10,614 bases of DNA from contig CABSBK010000015.1 of NCBI GenBank assembly GCA_902475865.1, positions 1-10,614 on the forward strand, written 5' to 3'. The position numbers and the translations under genes were made by a program. Below the pieces are notes generated by a model. That model saw only the letters and a program-made list of their open reading frames with translations, was not told the DNA's origin and did not search any database. The first letter of the stretch is position 1. Each line of letters opens with the position of its first letter. Of this stretch, positions 1 through 6,462 are shown piece after piece. This DNA is from an uncultured Collinsella sp. (GTDB taxonomy: Bacteria > Actinomycetota > Coriobacteriia > Coriobacteriales > Coriobacteriaceae).

Positions 1-213
1 AGGCAAAACAACCCAAAATGACGTCCGAGCGGCCCCTAGAACCCCCTAAAGCAGCCAACCTGACTGGTTTAAGGCGTATTGGTGCCAATTTTAATGGACA
101 TACTATAGGTTATGTTCATTATCTTCTTCGATGTAAATGCTATTCACTTAGCAACAGTACTCATATTTGGCATTTTTTGCCCACTGCCATACAACTAACA
201 CCCTATAGCAGAC
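1..213. other. Intergenic, AT-richer stretch with no gene recognised
   Basis: No convincing gene lies here. A plus-strand open frame (18-263) has no ribosome site, no recognisable domain, and runs through the terminator at 214-249, so I do not call it. The stretch is visibly richer in A and T than the rest of the window, as expected of a promoter or intergenic region. A short inverted repeat, ATTGG-TG-CCAAT, sits at about 79-90. A TATAGT hexamer on the minus strand (about 103-108) lies just upstream of it, so a promoter for a gene left of the window is possible, but no good -35 box is visible. Confidence 0.5.
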
Positions 214-249
214 GGAAAACAGGCCGCAGCCCATCGCCGCGACCTGTTC
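214..249 (-). terminator. Rho-independent terminator of the sensor/NRAMP-related operon
   Basis: Read on the minus strand, the arms AACAGGTCGCGGC and GCTGCGGCCTGTT form a 13-bp stem, with two G-T pairs, around a GATGG loop. A short T run follows (TTTT, partly inside the stem). It begins about 18 nt after the stop codon of the NRAMP-family gene, the right place to end that operon. The T tract is short, so termination may be incomplete. Confidence 0.75.
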
Positions 250-266
250 GGAAGCAAAAGTGAGCG

Positions 267-1529
267 TTAAGCGCTGTAGCCCATCGCCTGCAGCACAAAC
301 ATGACGACTGTCAGCACCGTAATCACACCGATAGTCGCCCAGGTAAGCACATTCCACACGCGGCCGTTGCGGTTGGCGCCCATAATGTGTCGATCAGCGG
401 CAATAAGCACCTGAAACACCAGAACCACGGGCAACAGCACGCCGTTAATGACCTGCGAGGTCATCATAATCTGGAACAGGTCAACACCGGGCATGAGCAC
501 CAGCACGGCAGAGATGCCGATGATGGCCGTAATGATGCCGCGATAGACCGGGGCCTCGTCCCAGCTGCGATCGGCACCGCGCTCCCAGCCAAATGCCTCG
601 CAGATGGCGCTGGACGTAACGCCTGGCAGCACACAGGCAGCCAAGAAGCTCGCCGCGACCAGGCCCGAGGCAAACAGCACCGTGGACCACTGGCCCGCGA
701 TGGGCTCCAACGCGCGGGCGGCGTCGGCAGCATCGCTGATCTGAATACCCGCGGGGAACAATACCGTACCGGTCGTGATGATAATAAAGCCGGCGATGAC
801 ATCGGCGGCGATCGAGCCGCTCACGGTGTCGATACGCTGCAGCACGATATCGTCCTCGCCCGCGTTCTTATCGACCACGTTGTTCTGCGCCAAGAAGATC
901 ATCCACGGCGCGATGGTGGTACCGATCGTTGCGACCACAAGCGACACGTAGCTGGGGTCATTTTGGATGTTGGGCACAACCAGGTCGACCGCCACCTCGC
1001 CCCAGCTGGGACCAGCCATAAATGCAGCGACGATGTAGGTCACAAACACGCAGCTCACCAGCAGCAGAATCTTCTCGATGCGCTGGAAGCTGCCCGACAT
1101 GGTAAGCATCCAAACCAGCAGGGCCACCAACGGCACCGAAATGCTCGCCGGCACGCCAAAGAGGGCAAGACCGCTCGCGATACCCGCAAACTCCGAAATG
1201 GTCACGGCCGTGTTGGCGATCAGCAGCGCCGCCATGGCCAGCACGCTCCTGCGCACGCCAAAGCGCTCGCGGATGAGCGAGGCCAAGCCCTTGCCTGTGA
1301 CGCAGCCACAACGCGCCGCAGTCTCCTGCGTCACGATAAGCAGCACGGTCATGACAGGAAGCATCCACAGCATCTTGTAGCCATAGCTGGCACCGGCGCT
1401 GGAATACGTGGCGATGCCGCCGGCGTCATTACCCGAAAGCGCCGCCAGAAGGCCAGGACCCATGGCGCCAAAGATGGCCGCGATGGTCAGCTTTTGCTTG
1501 GTGCTCGCCTTTTGCTTCGTGTTTTGCAC
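267..1529 (-). CDS. NRAMP (SLC11)-family transporter, probably an NRAMP-related Mg2+ transporter
   Basis: This is an integral membrane transporter of 420 residues with about 11 hydrophobic segments, within the family's usual size. Family landmarks are the TM1 break SGNDAGG (residues 32-38), TQETAARCG (67-75), VTGKGLASLIRERFG (77-91) and the TM6 break TIGTTIAPWM (201-210). Classical Mn2+/Fe2+ NRAMP proteins have DPGN in TM1 and an A-x-x-M-P-H pattern in TM6. Here Asp35 is kept, but Asn becomes Gly38, the soft-metal ligand Met becomes Ala207, and His becomes Trp209. Loss of Met is a known mark of NRAMP-related Mg2+ transporters, described from Eggerthella lenta of the same class, so Mg2+ uptake is inferred. 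I chose the GTG at 1529-1527. It has an AGGTGG-like ribosome site just upstream and lies 8 nt after the upstream stop codon. An ATG at 1592 would add 21 non-membrane residues and overlap the previous gene. A terminator follows. Confidence 0.85.
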   Translation of the reverse strand: MQNTKQKASTKQKLTIAAIFGAMGPGLLAALSGNDAGGIATYSSAGASYGYKMLWMLPVMTVLLIVTQETAARCGCVTGKGLASLIRERFGVRRSVLAMAALLIANTAVTISEFAGIASGLALFGVPASISVPLVALLVWMLTMSGSFQRIEKILLLVSCVFVTYIVAAFMAGPSWGEVAVDLVVPNIQNDPSYVSLVVATIGTTIAPWMIFLAQNNVVDKNAGEDDIVLQRIDTVSGSIAADVIAGFIIITTGTVLFPAGIQISDAADAARALEPIAGQWSTVLFASGLVAASFLAACVLPGVTSSAICEAFGWERGADRSWDEAPVYRGIITAIIGISAVLVLMPGVDLFQIMMTSQVINGVLLPVVLVFQVLIAADRHIMGANRNGRVWNVLTWATIGVITVLTVVMFVLQAMGYSA

Positions 1530-1537
1530 GCGACCAC

Positions 1538-3382
1538 CTACCCCATGACCGACATGGTGAGCAGCACTGCGGCGATGCAGTACGCCACGCATGAAATCAT
1601 GACGGCAATGACGTTCATCGCGGTACCCGACGTATTGAGGTCGTGCTCGTCACGCCAGAACAGCACCATCAGGTAAATCACGGCGCTCATGTTGCCAATC
1701 AGACAAACGATGGCCGCGATGTTAAAGCAGCCGGTAAAGAGCTGCTCTTCAAACATGGGCGCGTCGAGGAACGCAGCGGTGCGCACCAGCTGGGCGCACA
1801 GGTAGGTCACGAGCGACAGAATCAGGCCCATGCCCGTGCTCTGGAAGAAAAATCCCAGATACGGCTTGGGCTCATCGTCATGGCCGTCATACTCCAGGAA
1901 GTAATTCTTGACGAACGACACCATACGCGAGGCAGCCAGCAACACGAGTGGCATGGCGCACATGGGAAACACCACCAGATGCGCGGAGCCCAGCGCCGTC
2001 CCCAGCACTGTTGCCATGATGCACGAGGCAATGCCCCACACGACAACCCAGTACTGGCGATGCACAAACCAGCTGAGCACATTCGTCGAGTCGTCGGACG
2101 CGCTGTCGCCCGAGCCGACGCCTGCGATCTGCAGGTCCTCCTGGTGTTCCTCGGCGATAACGTCCATGGCGTCGTCAAAGGTCACGATACCCAAAATATG
2201 ACGGTTCTCGTCGCAGACGGGGATGGCGACCAGGTCGTACTTGGTCATCTCGTCCGTTACGTCTTCCTGGTCATCGTCGGGCGACACATAAACCAGGTCG
2301 CGATAGGCCAGCTGGCCCAGCGTGGCGTCGCGGTCGGCCACGATAAGCGTGCGTAGCGAAAGCACGCCGGTGAGCATGCCGCTCGGGTCCTCGGTATAGA
2401 CGTAGTAGACGCTCTCGAAGTCCTCGTCGAGCTTGCGGATCGCCTCGATGGCGTCACCGACCGTCGCCGTGGCGGGCAGGGAGACAAACTCCGAGGTCAT
2501 GATGCGACCGGCAGTGTTGTCCTCATAGCCCAGCAGGTTACGAATCGCCTTCTCCTCCTGAACGCCCATCAGGCGCAGAAGCTTCTCGGCCTTCTCGTAA
2601 TCGAGCTCGTCGATCAGATCGGCGGCGTCGTCCGGGTCCATCATGGCCAGCATCGACGATGCATCGGTGTCGGACAGGCCCTCGAGCATCTCGGTCATAA
2701 GTTCGTCGTCATCGAACTCCGAGATGGCCTCGGCGGCCTGGGCAGTATCGAGCTGCGCGAACACCTGTGCACGCAGGCGCGGGTCGAGCTGCTCGATAAT
2801 GTCGGCAATGTCAGCAGGATGCAGCTCGCCAAGCGTCTTGTGCGACACCGACAGCTGGATGTTCTTAGTCGAACGGTCGAGCAGGTCCATATAGGACCAG
2901 GCGATGATGTCCTCGCCGAGCGGTTTGCCCAGGTGCTTCATAAAGCTCTCGACGACATGCTCGAGGGCGGGGCTGATCGCGCGCAGCAGACCGCGAGCGC
3001 CAACTTCGGCACCCAGCAGGCGCAGTTGATTTTCGCCCGACATGGAAAACTTGATGTCGTTTACGCGCACGACCTTCATGCCCTGCGTGTCGACAATCTG
3101 CTTGTTGAGCACGTCGCGGGCGAGCAAGAGTTCGGTCGGCTGCAGGTACGAAAAACGGATTTCGGTGGCCGGCGACTTAAGGTGCACACCCGTCTCGTCG
3201 ATACGGTCGACCCATTTGCGCCAGCTGATCATAAATGGCGTCTTGCCGGGTCCGCGGAACGCGAGCGACGTCACGTGCGGAAAAACTTCGCCGGTAGCAA
3301 TGCCAAAATCGTTCACAACGCCGAGCTTTTCGCCATCGACGTCCAAGACCGGCAGTTTGAGCATCTCACTCAGATAATTCAC
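1538..3382 (-). CDS. PRC-barrel/MgtE_N/CBS sensor with a divergent C-terminal membrane domain
   Basis: The protein has 614 residues. Two PRC-barrel-like segments come first (about 5-70 and 88-125, e.g. LPVLDVDGEKLGVVNDF). An MgtE N-terminal superhelix follows (about 175-285, rich in Asp/Glu repeats such as EFDDDELMTEML), then a CBS pair (about 290-410) ending in TFDDAMDVIAEEHQEDL, much like the MgtE connecting region. Last come about five hydrophobic segments (about 440-612). In MgtE the N and CBS domains bind cytosolic Mg2+ and gate the channel. Here the membrane part lacks the GTGGNAG-type pore motif of MgtE, so it is probably not a standard MgtE channel. The next gene is an NRAMP-related transporter 8 nt away, so I infer that this protein senses Mg2+ and regulates or partners that transporter. 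The GTG start at 3382 has GGGGAG five nt upstream, and stop codons close the frame just above it. Confidence 0.85.
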   Translation of the reverse strand: MNYLSEMLKLPVLDVDGEKLGVVNDFGIATGEVFPHVTSLAFRGPGKTPFMISWRKWVDRIDETGVHLKSPATEIRFSYLQPTELLLARDVLNKQIVDTQGMKVVRVNDIKFSMSGENQLRLLGAEVGARGLLRAISPALEHVVESFMKHLGKPLGEDIIAWSYMDLLDRSTKNIQLSVSHKTLGELHPADIADIIEQLDPRLRAQVFAQLDTAQAAEAISEFDDDELMTEMLEGLSDTDASSMLAMMDPDDAADLIDELDYEKAEKLLRLMGVQEEKAIRNLLGYEDNTAGRIMTSEFVSLPATATVGDAIEAIRKLDEDFESVYYVYTEDPSGMLTGVLSLRTLIVADRDATLGQLAYRDLVYVSPDDDQEDVTDEMTKYDLVAIPVCDENRHILGIVTFDDAMDVIAEEHQEDLQIAGVGSGDSASDDSTNVLSWFVHRQYWVVVWGIASCIMATVLGTALGSAHLVVFPMCAMPLVLLAASRMVSFVKNYFLEYDGHDDEPKPYLGFFFQSTGMGLILSLVTYLCAQLVRTAAFLDAPMFEEQLFTGCFNIAAIVCLIGNMSAVIYLMVLFWRDEHDLNTSGTAMNVIAVMISCVAYCIAAVLLTMSVMG

Positions 3383-3587
3383 TGGTGCTCCCCATCATTA
3401 TCCCTTCGGACTGCGGCCATGCCGGCGCGCCATCCGTGGACCATTAGATATGTATACGCATGCGCGGGCGGCACGCCGCTCGGCGCTCACACCCCGTACA
3501 TGCGCAAGAAGCACCTGCATGGGGTCATCGACTGTATGGTCGAGGTTTGGATTTCACCTGCAACCTTTCTCTTGACCCTTGTTATCC
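3383..3587 (-). promoter_or_regulatory. Long structured 5' leader of the sensor/transporter operon (putative)
   Basis: If transcription starts about 7 nt after the -10 box at 3594-3599, the message carries a leader of about 205 nt before the GTG at 3382. A strong hairpin lies at 3491-3525 (minus strand): ACCCC and GGGGT close a stem of about 15 positions with two mismatches around a TTCTT loop. GC-rich self-complementary stretches follow at 3460-3490 and 3415-3435. I compared it by eye with the M-box Mg2+ riboswitch and could not match the conserved core, so no known class is assigned. Short reading frames inside it are treated as a finding. The whole gap between genes (3383-3702) holds no larger gene. 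Confidence 0.4.
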
Positions 3588-3593
3588 GCAGTA

Positions 3594-3622
3594 ACTATAG
3601 CATCAGCATCGCGCCGTGGCGC
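3594..3622 (-). promoter_or_regulatory. Extended -10 promoter with a 12-bp palindrome upstream
   Basis: On the minus strand TGC-TATAGT (3602-3594) is an extended -10 element. A perfect 12-bp palindrome, GCGCC-GT-GGCGC, lies at 3611-3622, where a -35 box would overlap it, so it could be an operator. The best -35-like hexamer (TTGGCG) sits 20 bp upstream of the -10, which is too far to be strong. The extended -10 may compensate. This is the best candidate promoter for the sensor/transporter operon. Confidence 0.45.
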
Positions 3623-3702
3623 CAAATTTATGCTCCAAACATCGCAGGCATACCAAACGCTGACGCATCCGTGACATAGTCATTGGGGACGTTCTTACAT
3701 GA

Positions 3703-5109
3703 CTAGTCTGTGGTGTCATCATCTTCGGCGAGCTGGGGGAACACGGCGTTTTTGGGCATGGTGACCTTCGTCAGCGAGGTGAGCTTTTTGCTCAGCGATG
3801 TATCCGTCTTGACCAGATCGCTCAATGTCACGATTTTGTAGCCGTCGGCAATAAGCCCATCGATAATCTGCGGCAGCGCCTCGAGCGTCTGCTCGGCACA
3901 TTCATCGTTATCGGTCAGCAGCACAATGTTGCCTGGCGTCACCGAATCGAGCACCGTCGAGACCTGCTCGTCGGCACCGTTGAGCAGCCAGTCGCCCGAA
4001 TCGATATTCCACGAGACCACGGCAGACACCAGGTCCATCGCGTCAATCCAGTTTTGCTCGTCAAAGGCTGCGTAAGGAGCACGCAAAAGCATCGTCGACG
4101 TTCCGGTCGCGGACTTGATCGCCTCGGTGCCCTTCGAAACCTGTTCGCGCACCGCATCGCGATCCTTGCCCTTGAGCGATTCGTCGCTGTAACTGTTGGA
4201 GCCGACCTCGCAGCCGGCATCGACAATCGCCTTGGCCGTGGCGGGCGAGGCCTCGGCCGCATCGCCCGACAGGAAGAACGTCGCGGTGACGCCCTTTTCC
4301 TTGAGCACCTGCAAGATCTGCTTGGTCGCTCCGCTCGGGCCCTCATCAAACGTCAGCGCCACGTACTTTTCGTTGCCCTTGGGCGCCACGCTCGCGCACT
4401 CGACCACGCAATCGGTGGCGGGCACGACCTCGCCGCGGTCCTGCGTCTTGCCCGACTGCTCGCCGACCCACACCTCAGAGCGACCCTGGATACCCCACGT
4501 CTTAACGTACTCGATGGCACCCGTGCCCTCGACCTTGAGCTTGGGCTCGATAACCGTCGCCTGGACCTCATGCTTCTCATACGTGTCGCGGCCGTCTTTG
4601 ACCGTCACCTTCTCGCCGCCCGTAAGCTCGCGGCTTTTCCACTTGCCCTGTTTTATGCGCTTGCCGTCCACTTTTACCGACAGCTTTTCGCCGCCATGGC
4701 GAGTAAGCACGCTGTCGTCAACGGCCAGCAAGTCCCCGGCGTCGTAGGTATCGGTCAGCTCCTGGTCGTCGATGAGATTTTGCAGCGTAGAGCCGACGCG
4801 CACCGCAGTCTCCTGGCCGTTGAGGACGACATCCACGCTGCGGTTGACGTAGCCCACGACAGCAGCGATGAACAGCACGAGCGCGCAACCCACGGCGATG
4901 AGCGCATAGGGCAGGCGAGACGGACGGCGGGGCGTGCGGCCGTTGCCGATGCGAGCGCTGCGGTCGCTAAAGCCGCGGCTATGGTTGAGATACATTGCGC
5001 CGGGCTTACGGTGACGCTTGCGCTGACCGCTGGGCAGCTGCCCCAGATCGCGGCGCGCCGTCGGACGCGCGCCCGAGCGTCCGTGTGAATATGATCCGTT
5101 TTGGCGCAT
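3703..5109 (-). CDS. Membrane-anchored NodB-fold (polysaccharide deacetylase-like) protein with degenerate active site
   Basis: The protein has 468 residues: a basic, Gly/Arg-rich cytoplasmic N-terminus (1-65), one membrane segment (about 66-88), an extracellular spacer of beta-rich segments (about 90-240, the first resembling a DUF348/YabE-type domain: VDVVLNGQETAVRVGSTLQ), and a NodB domain (about 248-432). Family enzymes remove acetyl groups from peptidoglycan or other cell-wall sugars using a metal held by Asp-His-His. Motif 1 is TFDEGP (253-258) instead of TFDDGP. Motif 2 is NSYSD (305-309) instead of H-S/T-x-x-H. Motif 5 has Thr399 where LxH is expected. RAPY (343-346) and DSGDW (370-374) are kept. 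So the fold is clear but the usual metal site is gone, and a binding or regulatory role in the wall is more likely than catalysis. The ATG start has GGGGGAGGG just upstream. It follows the PRC-barrel gene by 72 bp with a hairpin between. Confidence 0.85.
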   Translation of the reverse strand: MRQNGSYSHGRSGARPTARRDLGQLPSGQRKRHRKPGAMYLNHSRGFSDRSARIGNGRTPRRPSRLPYALIAVGCALVLFIAAVVGYVNRSVDVVLNGQETAVRVGSTLQNLIDDQELTDTYDAGDLLAVDDSVLTRHGGEKLSVKVDGKRIKQGKWKSRELTGGEKVTVKDGRDTYEKHEVQATVIEPKLKVEGTGAIEYVKTWGIQGRSEVWVGEQSGKTQDRGEVVPATDCVVECASVAPKGNEKYVALTFDEGPSGATKQILQVLKEKGVTATFFLSGDAAEASPATAKAIVDAGCEVGSNSYSDESLKGKDRDAVREQVSKGTEAIKSATGTSTMLLRAPYAAFDEQNWIDAMDLVSAVVSWNIDSGDWLLNGADEQVSTVLDSVTPGNIVLLTDNDECAEQTLEALPQIIDGLIADGYKIVTLSDLVKTDTSLSKKLTSLTKVTMPKNAVFPQLAEDDDTTD

Positions 5110-5130
5110 GTGCCCTCCCCCATAAACGCA

Positions 5131-5160
5131 GCAAGCCGGAGCAACAGGTCTCCGGCTTGC
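5131..5160. terminator. Perfect 11-bp inverted repeat, possible terminator or attenuator
   Basis: GCAAGCCGGAG at 5131-5141 and CTCCGGCTTGC at 5150-5160 are perfect complements around an 8-nt loop. The repeat lies between the PRC-barrel gene's stop codon and the NodB-fold gene's start. No strong T run follows on either strand (minus strand: TGCGTTTATG), so it may be a weak terminator, an RNA-stabilising hairpin or a partial read-through point. Confidence 0.55.
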
Positions 5161-5181
5161 CTCCCATCATTTGGTACGTCG

Positions 5182-5937
5182 CTATTTGCTAGCTTTCGAC
5201 GAGCCACCGCTCGCCTTTTGATATTCGTCCTTAAAGGCCTTGAACATACCGCGCGTCTTGCCGAGCTGCTTGCCCAGCGCGCGACTGCCCTTGTCCACGG
5301 CGACCGAACCCTTGTCATCGAGCACCTTGGCGCCCTTCTTGACCTTATCGCCCACCATGACGCTTGCCTCGGCAGCCTTTGCAGCGGCGCCGCCCGAATA
5401 CCCGAGCGACTTGACCTCGTCCGAAACGATCATCGCGCCGTCCGCATAGCCGCGCAGCATCGTCGGCGGCATCTGCGTGTCGCCCACCAGCACACTCGAG
5501 GCAGTGCCGGCGGTCACGTAGAACGTCTGCACGATGCCCGAACGCGGCTTGAACTCCACATCCGAGCAATAGCCCACGACATCGCCCGACTCCGTGCGCA
5601 CGTCCATACCAACCCAGATAATGCAATCGTCCAGGTTGATGTCGAGGCGCTTGGCCGCAGCGGCATCGTAGGTGCCCTTGACGTCGTCAACCGCGATGGC
5701 GCCCTCGTAGACACCAATGGCATCGAGCGCCACAAACCGGTCGGGGCGCTCGATCATGCCCGCGATATCGGACTGGCGAACCATAAAGCCCACCACACGC
5801 GTACCGCCCGGGGTAAAGACCGGAAAGTGAATCTTGCCGAGCTTTTTAGGGCTGCGCGGCGTGCCGTCCTTTTTGGTGCGCTTATCCTCGGTAGGCTTGC
5901 GATAGATCTTGGCGCCGACAAAATCCCCGGCGCGCAT
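5182..5937 (-). CDS. Double PRC-barrel domain protein
   Basis: The protein has 251 residues and no signal peptide or membrane segment, so it is probably cytoplasmic. Two PRC-barrel-like units are visible. One spans about 3-85 (DFVGAKIY, then LGKIHFPVFTPGGTRVVGF after a Lys/Arg-rich insert at 14-34). The other spans about 105-175 (WVGMDVRTESGDVVGYCSDVEF). PRC barrels are small beta barrels found in RimM and photosynthetic reaction-centre subunit H; they usually mediate binding rather than catalysis. The C-terminal 70 residues are Lys/Ala/Gly-rich with a short repeat (VGDKVKKGAKVLDDKGSVAVDKG). The ATG overlaps the upstream stop codon as TAATG, so the two genes are very likely translationally coupled. 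No specific function can be assigned. Confidence 0.85.
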   Translation of the reverse strand: MRAGDFVGAKIYRKPTEDKRTKKDGTPRSPKKLGKIHFPVFTPGGTRVVGFMVRQSDIAGMIERPDRFVALDAIGVYEGAIAVDDVKGTYDAAAAKRLDINLDDCIIWVGMDVRTESGDVVGYCSDVEFKPRSGIVQTFYVTAGTASSVLVGDTQMPPTMLRGYADGAMIVSDEVKSLGYSGGAAAKAAEASVMVGDKVKKGAKVLDDKGSVAVDKGSRALGKQLGKTRGMFKAFKDEYQKASGGSSKASK

Positions 5938-6332
5938 TATGCCTCGGTCGAAGGCTCCGCGGCCTCAGCGTCGGCCTCGACGGCGTTCTCGACCACGACA
6001 TCGGCGGCGGGCGTCACGTTACCGCCCGAGATGGCGTCGTTGAGCTGCTCACGCAGCTGGTCCATGCGCTCGCGGGCAAGGTCAACCTTGGCACGCAGGT
6101 CATCGGTCTTGGCGTCGACCATCGGGCCAAAATCGTTGACCGCAGCGCGGGCCTCCTCGGCACCGTGCTCGTAGGTGTCGCGCATGTTATCCCAGGCGTC
6201 GTTGGCGATATCGGCAGCCATGGCGCGGGTCTCGGCGCCCGAGCGCGGAGCCAGGGCAACGCCGATGATGGCGCCGGCGGCGGCACCGAAGAGCGCACCC
6301 GAGATAAAGTTGAAAGTCTTACCCATGTTCAT
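5937..6332 (-). CDS. YtxH-family small membrane protein
   Basis: The protein has 131 residues. A glycine/alanine-rich membrane segment (about 9-28) is followed by the typical YtxH boundary LAPRSGAETR (27-36). Next comes an amphipathic, charged helical region (37-100) of coiled-coil type, and an acidic Ala/Glu-rich tail (105-131). YtxH proteins are linked with general stress in Firmicutes, but the biochemical role is not known. Two ATG codons six bases apart are possible: AGGAGAGGA lies directly before the first, and its spacing suits the second (6326) about as well. The gene overlaps the PRC-barrel gene by one base and has its own promoter, so it leads this transcription unit. Confidence 0.85.
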   Translation of the reverse strand: MNMGKTFNFISGALFGAAAGAIIGVALAPRSGAETRAMAADIANDAWDNMRDTYEHGAEEARAAVNDFGPMVDAKTDDLRAKVDLARERMDQLREQLNDAISGGNVTPAADVVVENAVEADAEAAEPSTEA

Positions 6333-6377
6333 TCCTCTCCTGCGGGCACCTCGGCGCCCACCGTTTGAATGCTGTCC

Positions 6378-6383
6378 ATTATA
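6378..6383 (-). promoter_or_regulatory. -10 box of the YtxH/PRC-barrel operon
   Basis: A perfect TATAAT lies on the minus strand about 46 nt upstream of the first ATG of the YtxH gene, giving a leader of about 40 nt. I see no good -35 hexamer at the usual spacing, which suggests activator dependence or an alternative sigma factor. The gap between the flanking genes (6333-6462) holds nothing else recognisable apart from a weak CTGCG/CGCAG hairpin after the stop codon of the gene at 6463. Confidence 0.6.
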
Positions 6384-6462
6384 CCCGCAGCACAGCGCTT
6401 GCCGTCTTGCTCATCTGCGTACGGTAAAGGCGCAGGTACATGATGGTGATAAGCGGGTGAGC

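Noticed and set aside
18..263. 81-codon plus-strand frame at the left end
   Set aside because: No ribosome site, no domain, and it reads through the terminator hairpin of the minus-strand operon.
387..1676. 429-codon open frame on the plus strand
   Set aside because: It is the mirror frame of the NRAMP-family gene, has a His/Gln/Arg-rich composition, no ribosome site and no domain.
3383..3587. M-box (ykoK) Mg2+ riboswitch
   Set aside because: Expected before a Mg2+ gene, but the conserved GUUAGGUGAGGCUCCU-type core and the downstream conserved blocks are not found in order.
3572..3601. Plus-strand promoter TTGACC-18 bp-TATAGC
   Set aside because: The hexamers are fair, but no plus-strand gene follows before the convergent NodB-fold gene. 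The TATAG bases are better explained by the minus-strand extended -10.
2819..3679. 286-codon plus-strand frame reaching into the intergenic region
   Set aside because: Most of it mirrors the sensor gene. The intergenic part has no domain and no start signal.
4054..5088. 344-codon open frame on the plus strand
   Set aside because: It is antisense to the NodB-fold gene and shows no membrane or catalytic pattern of its own.
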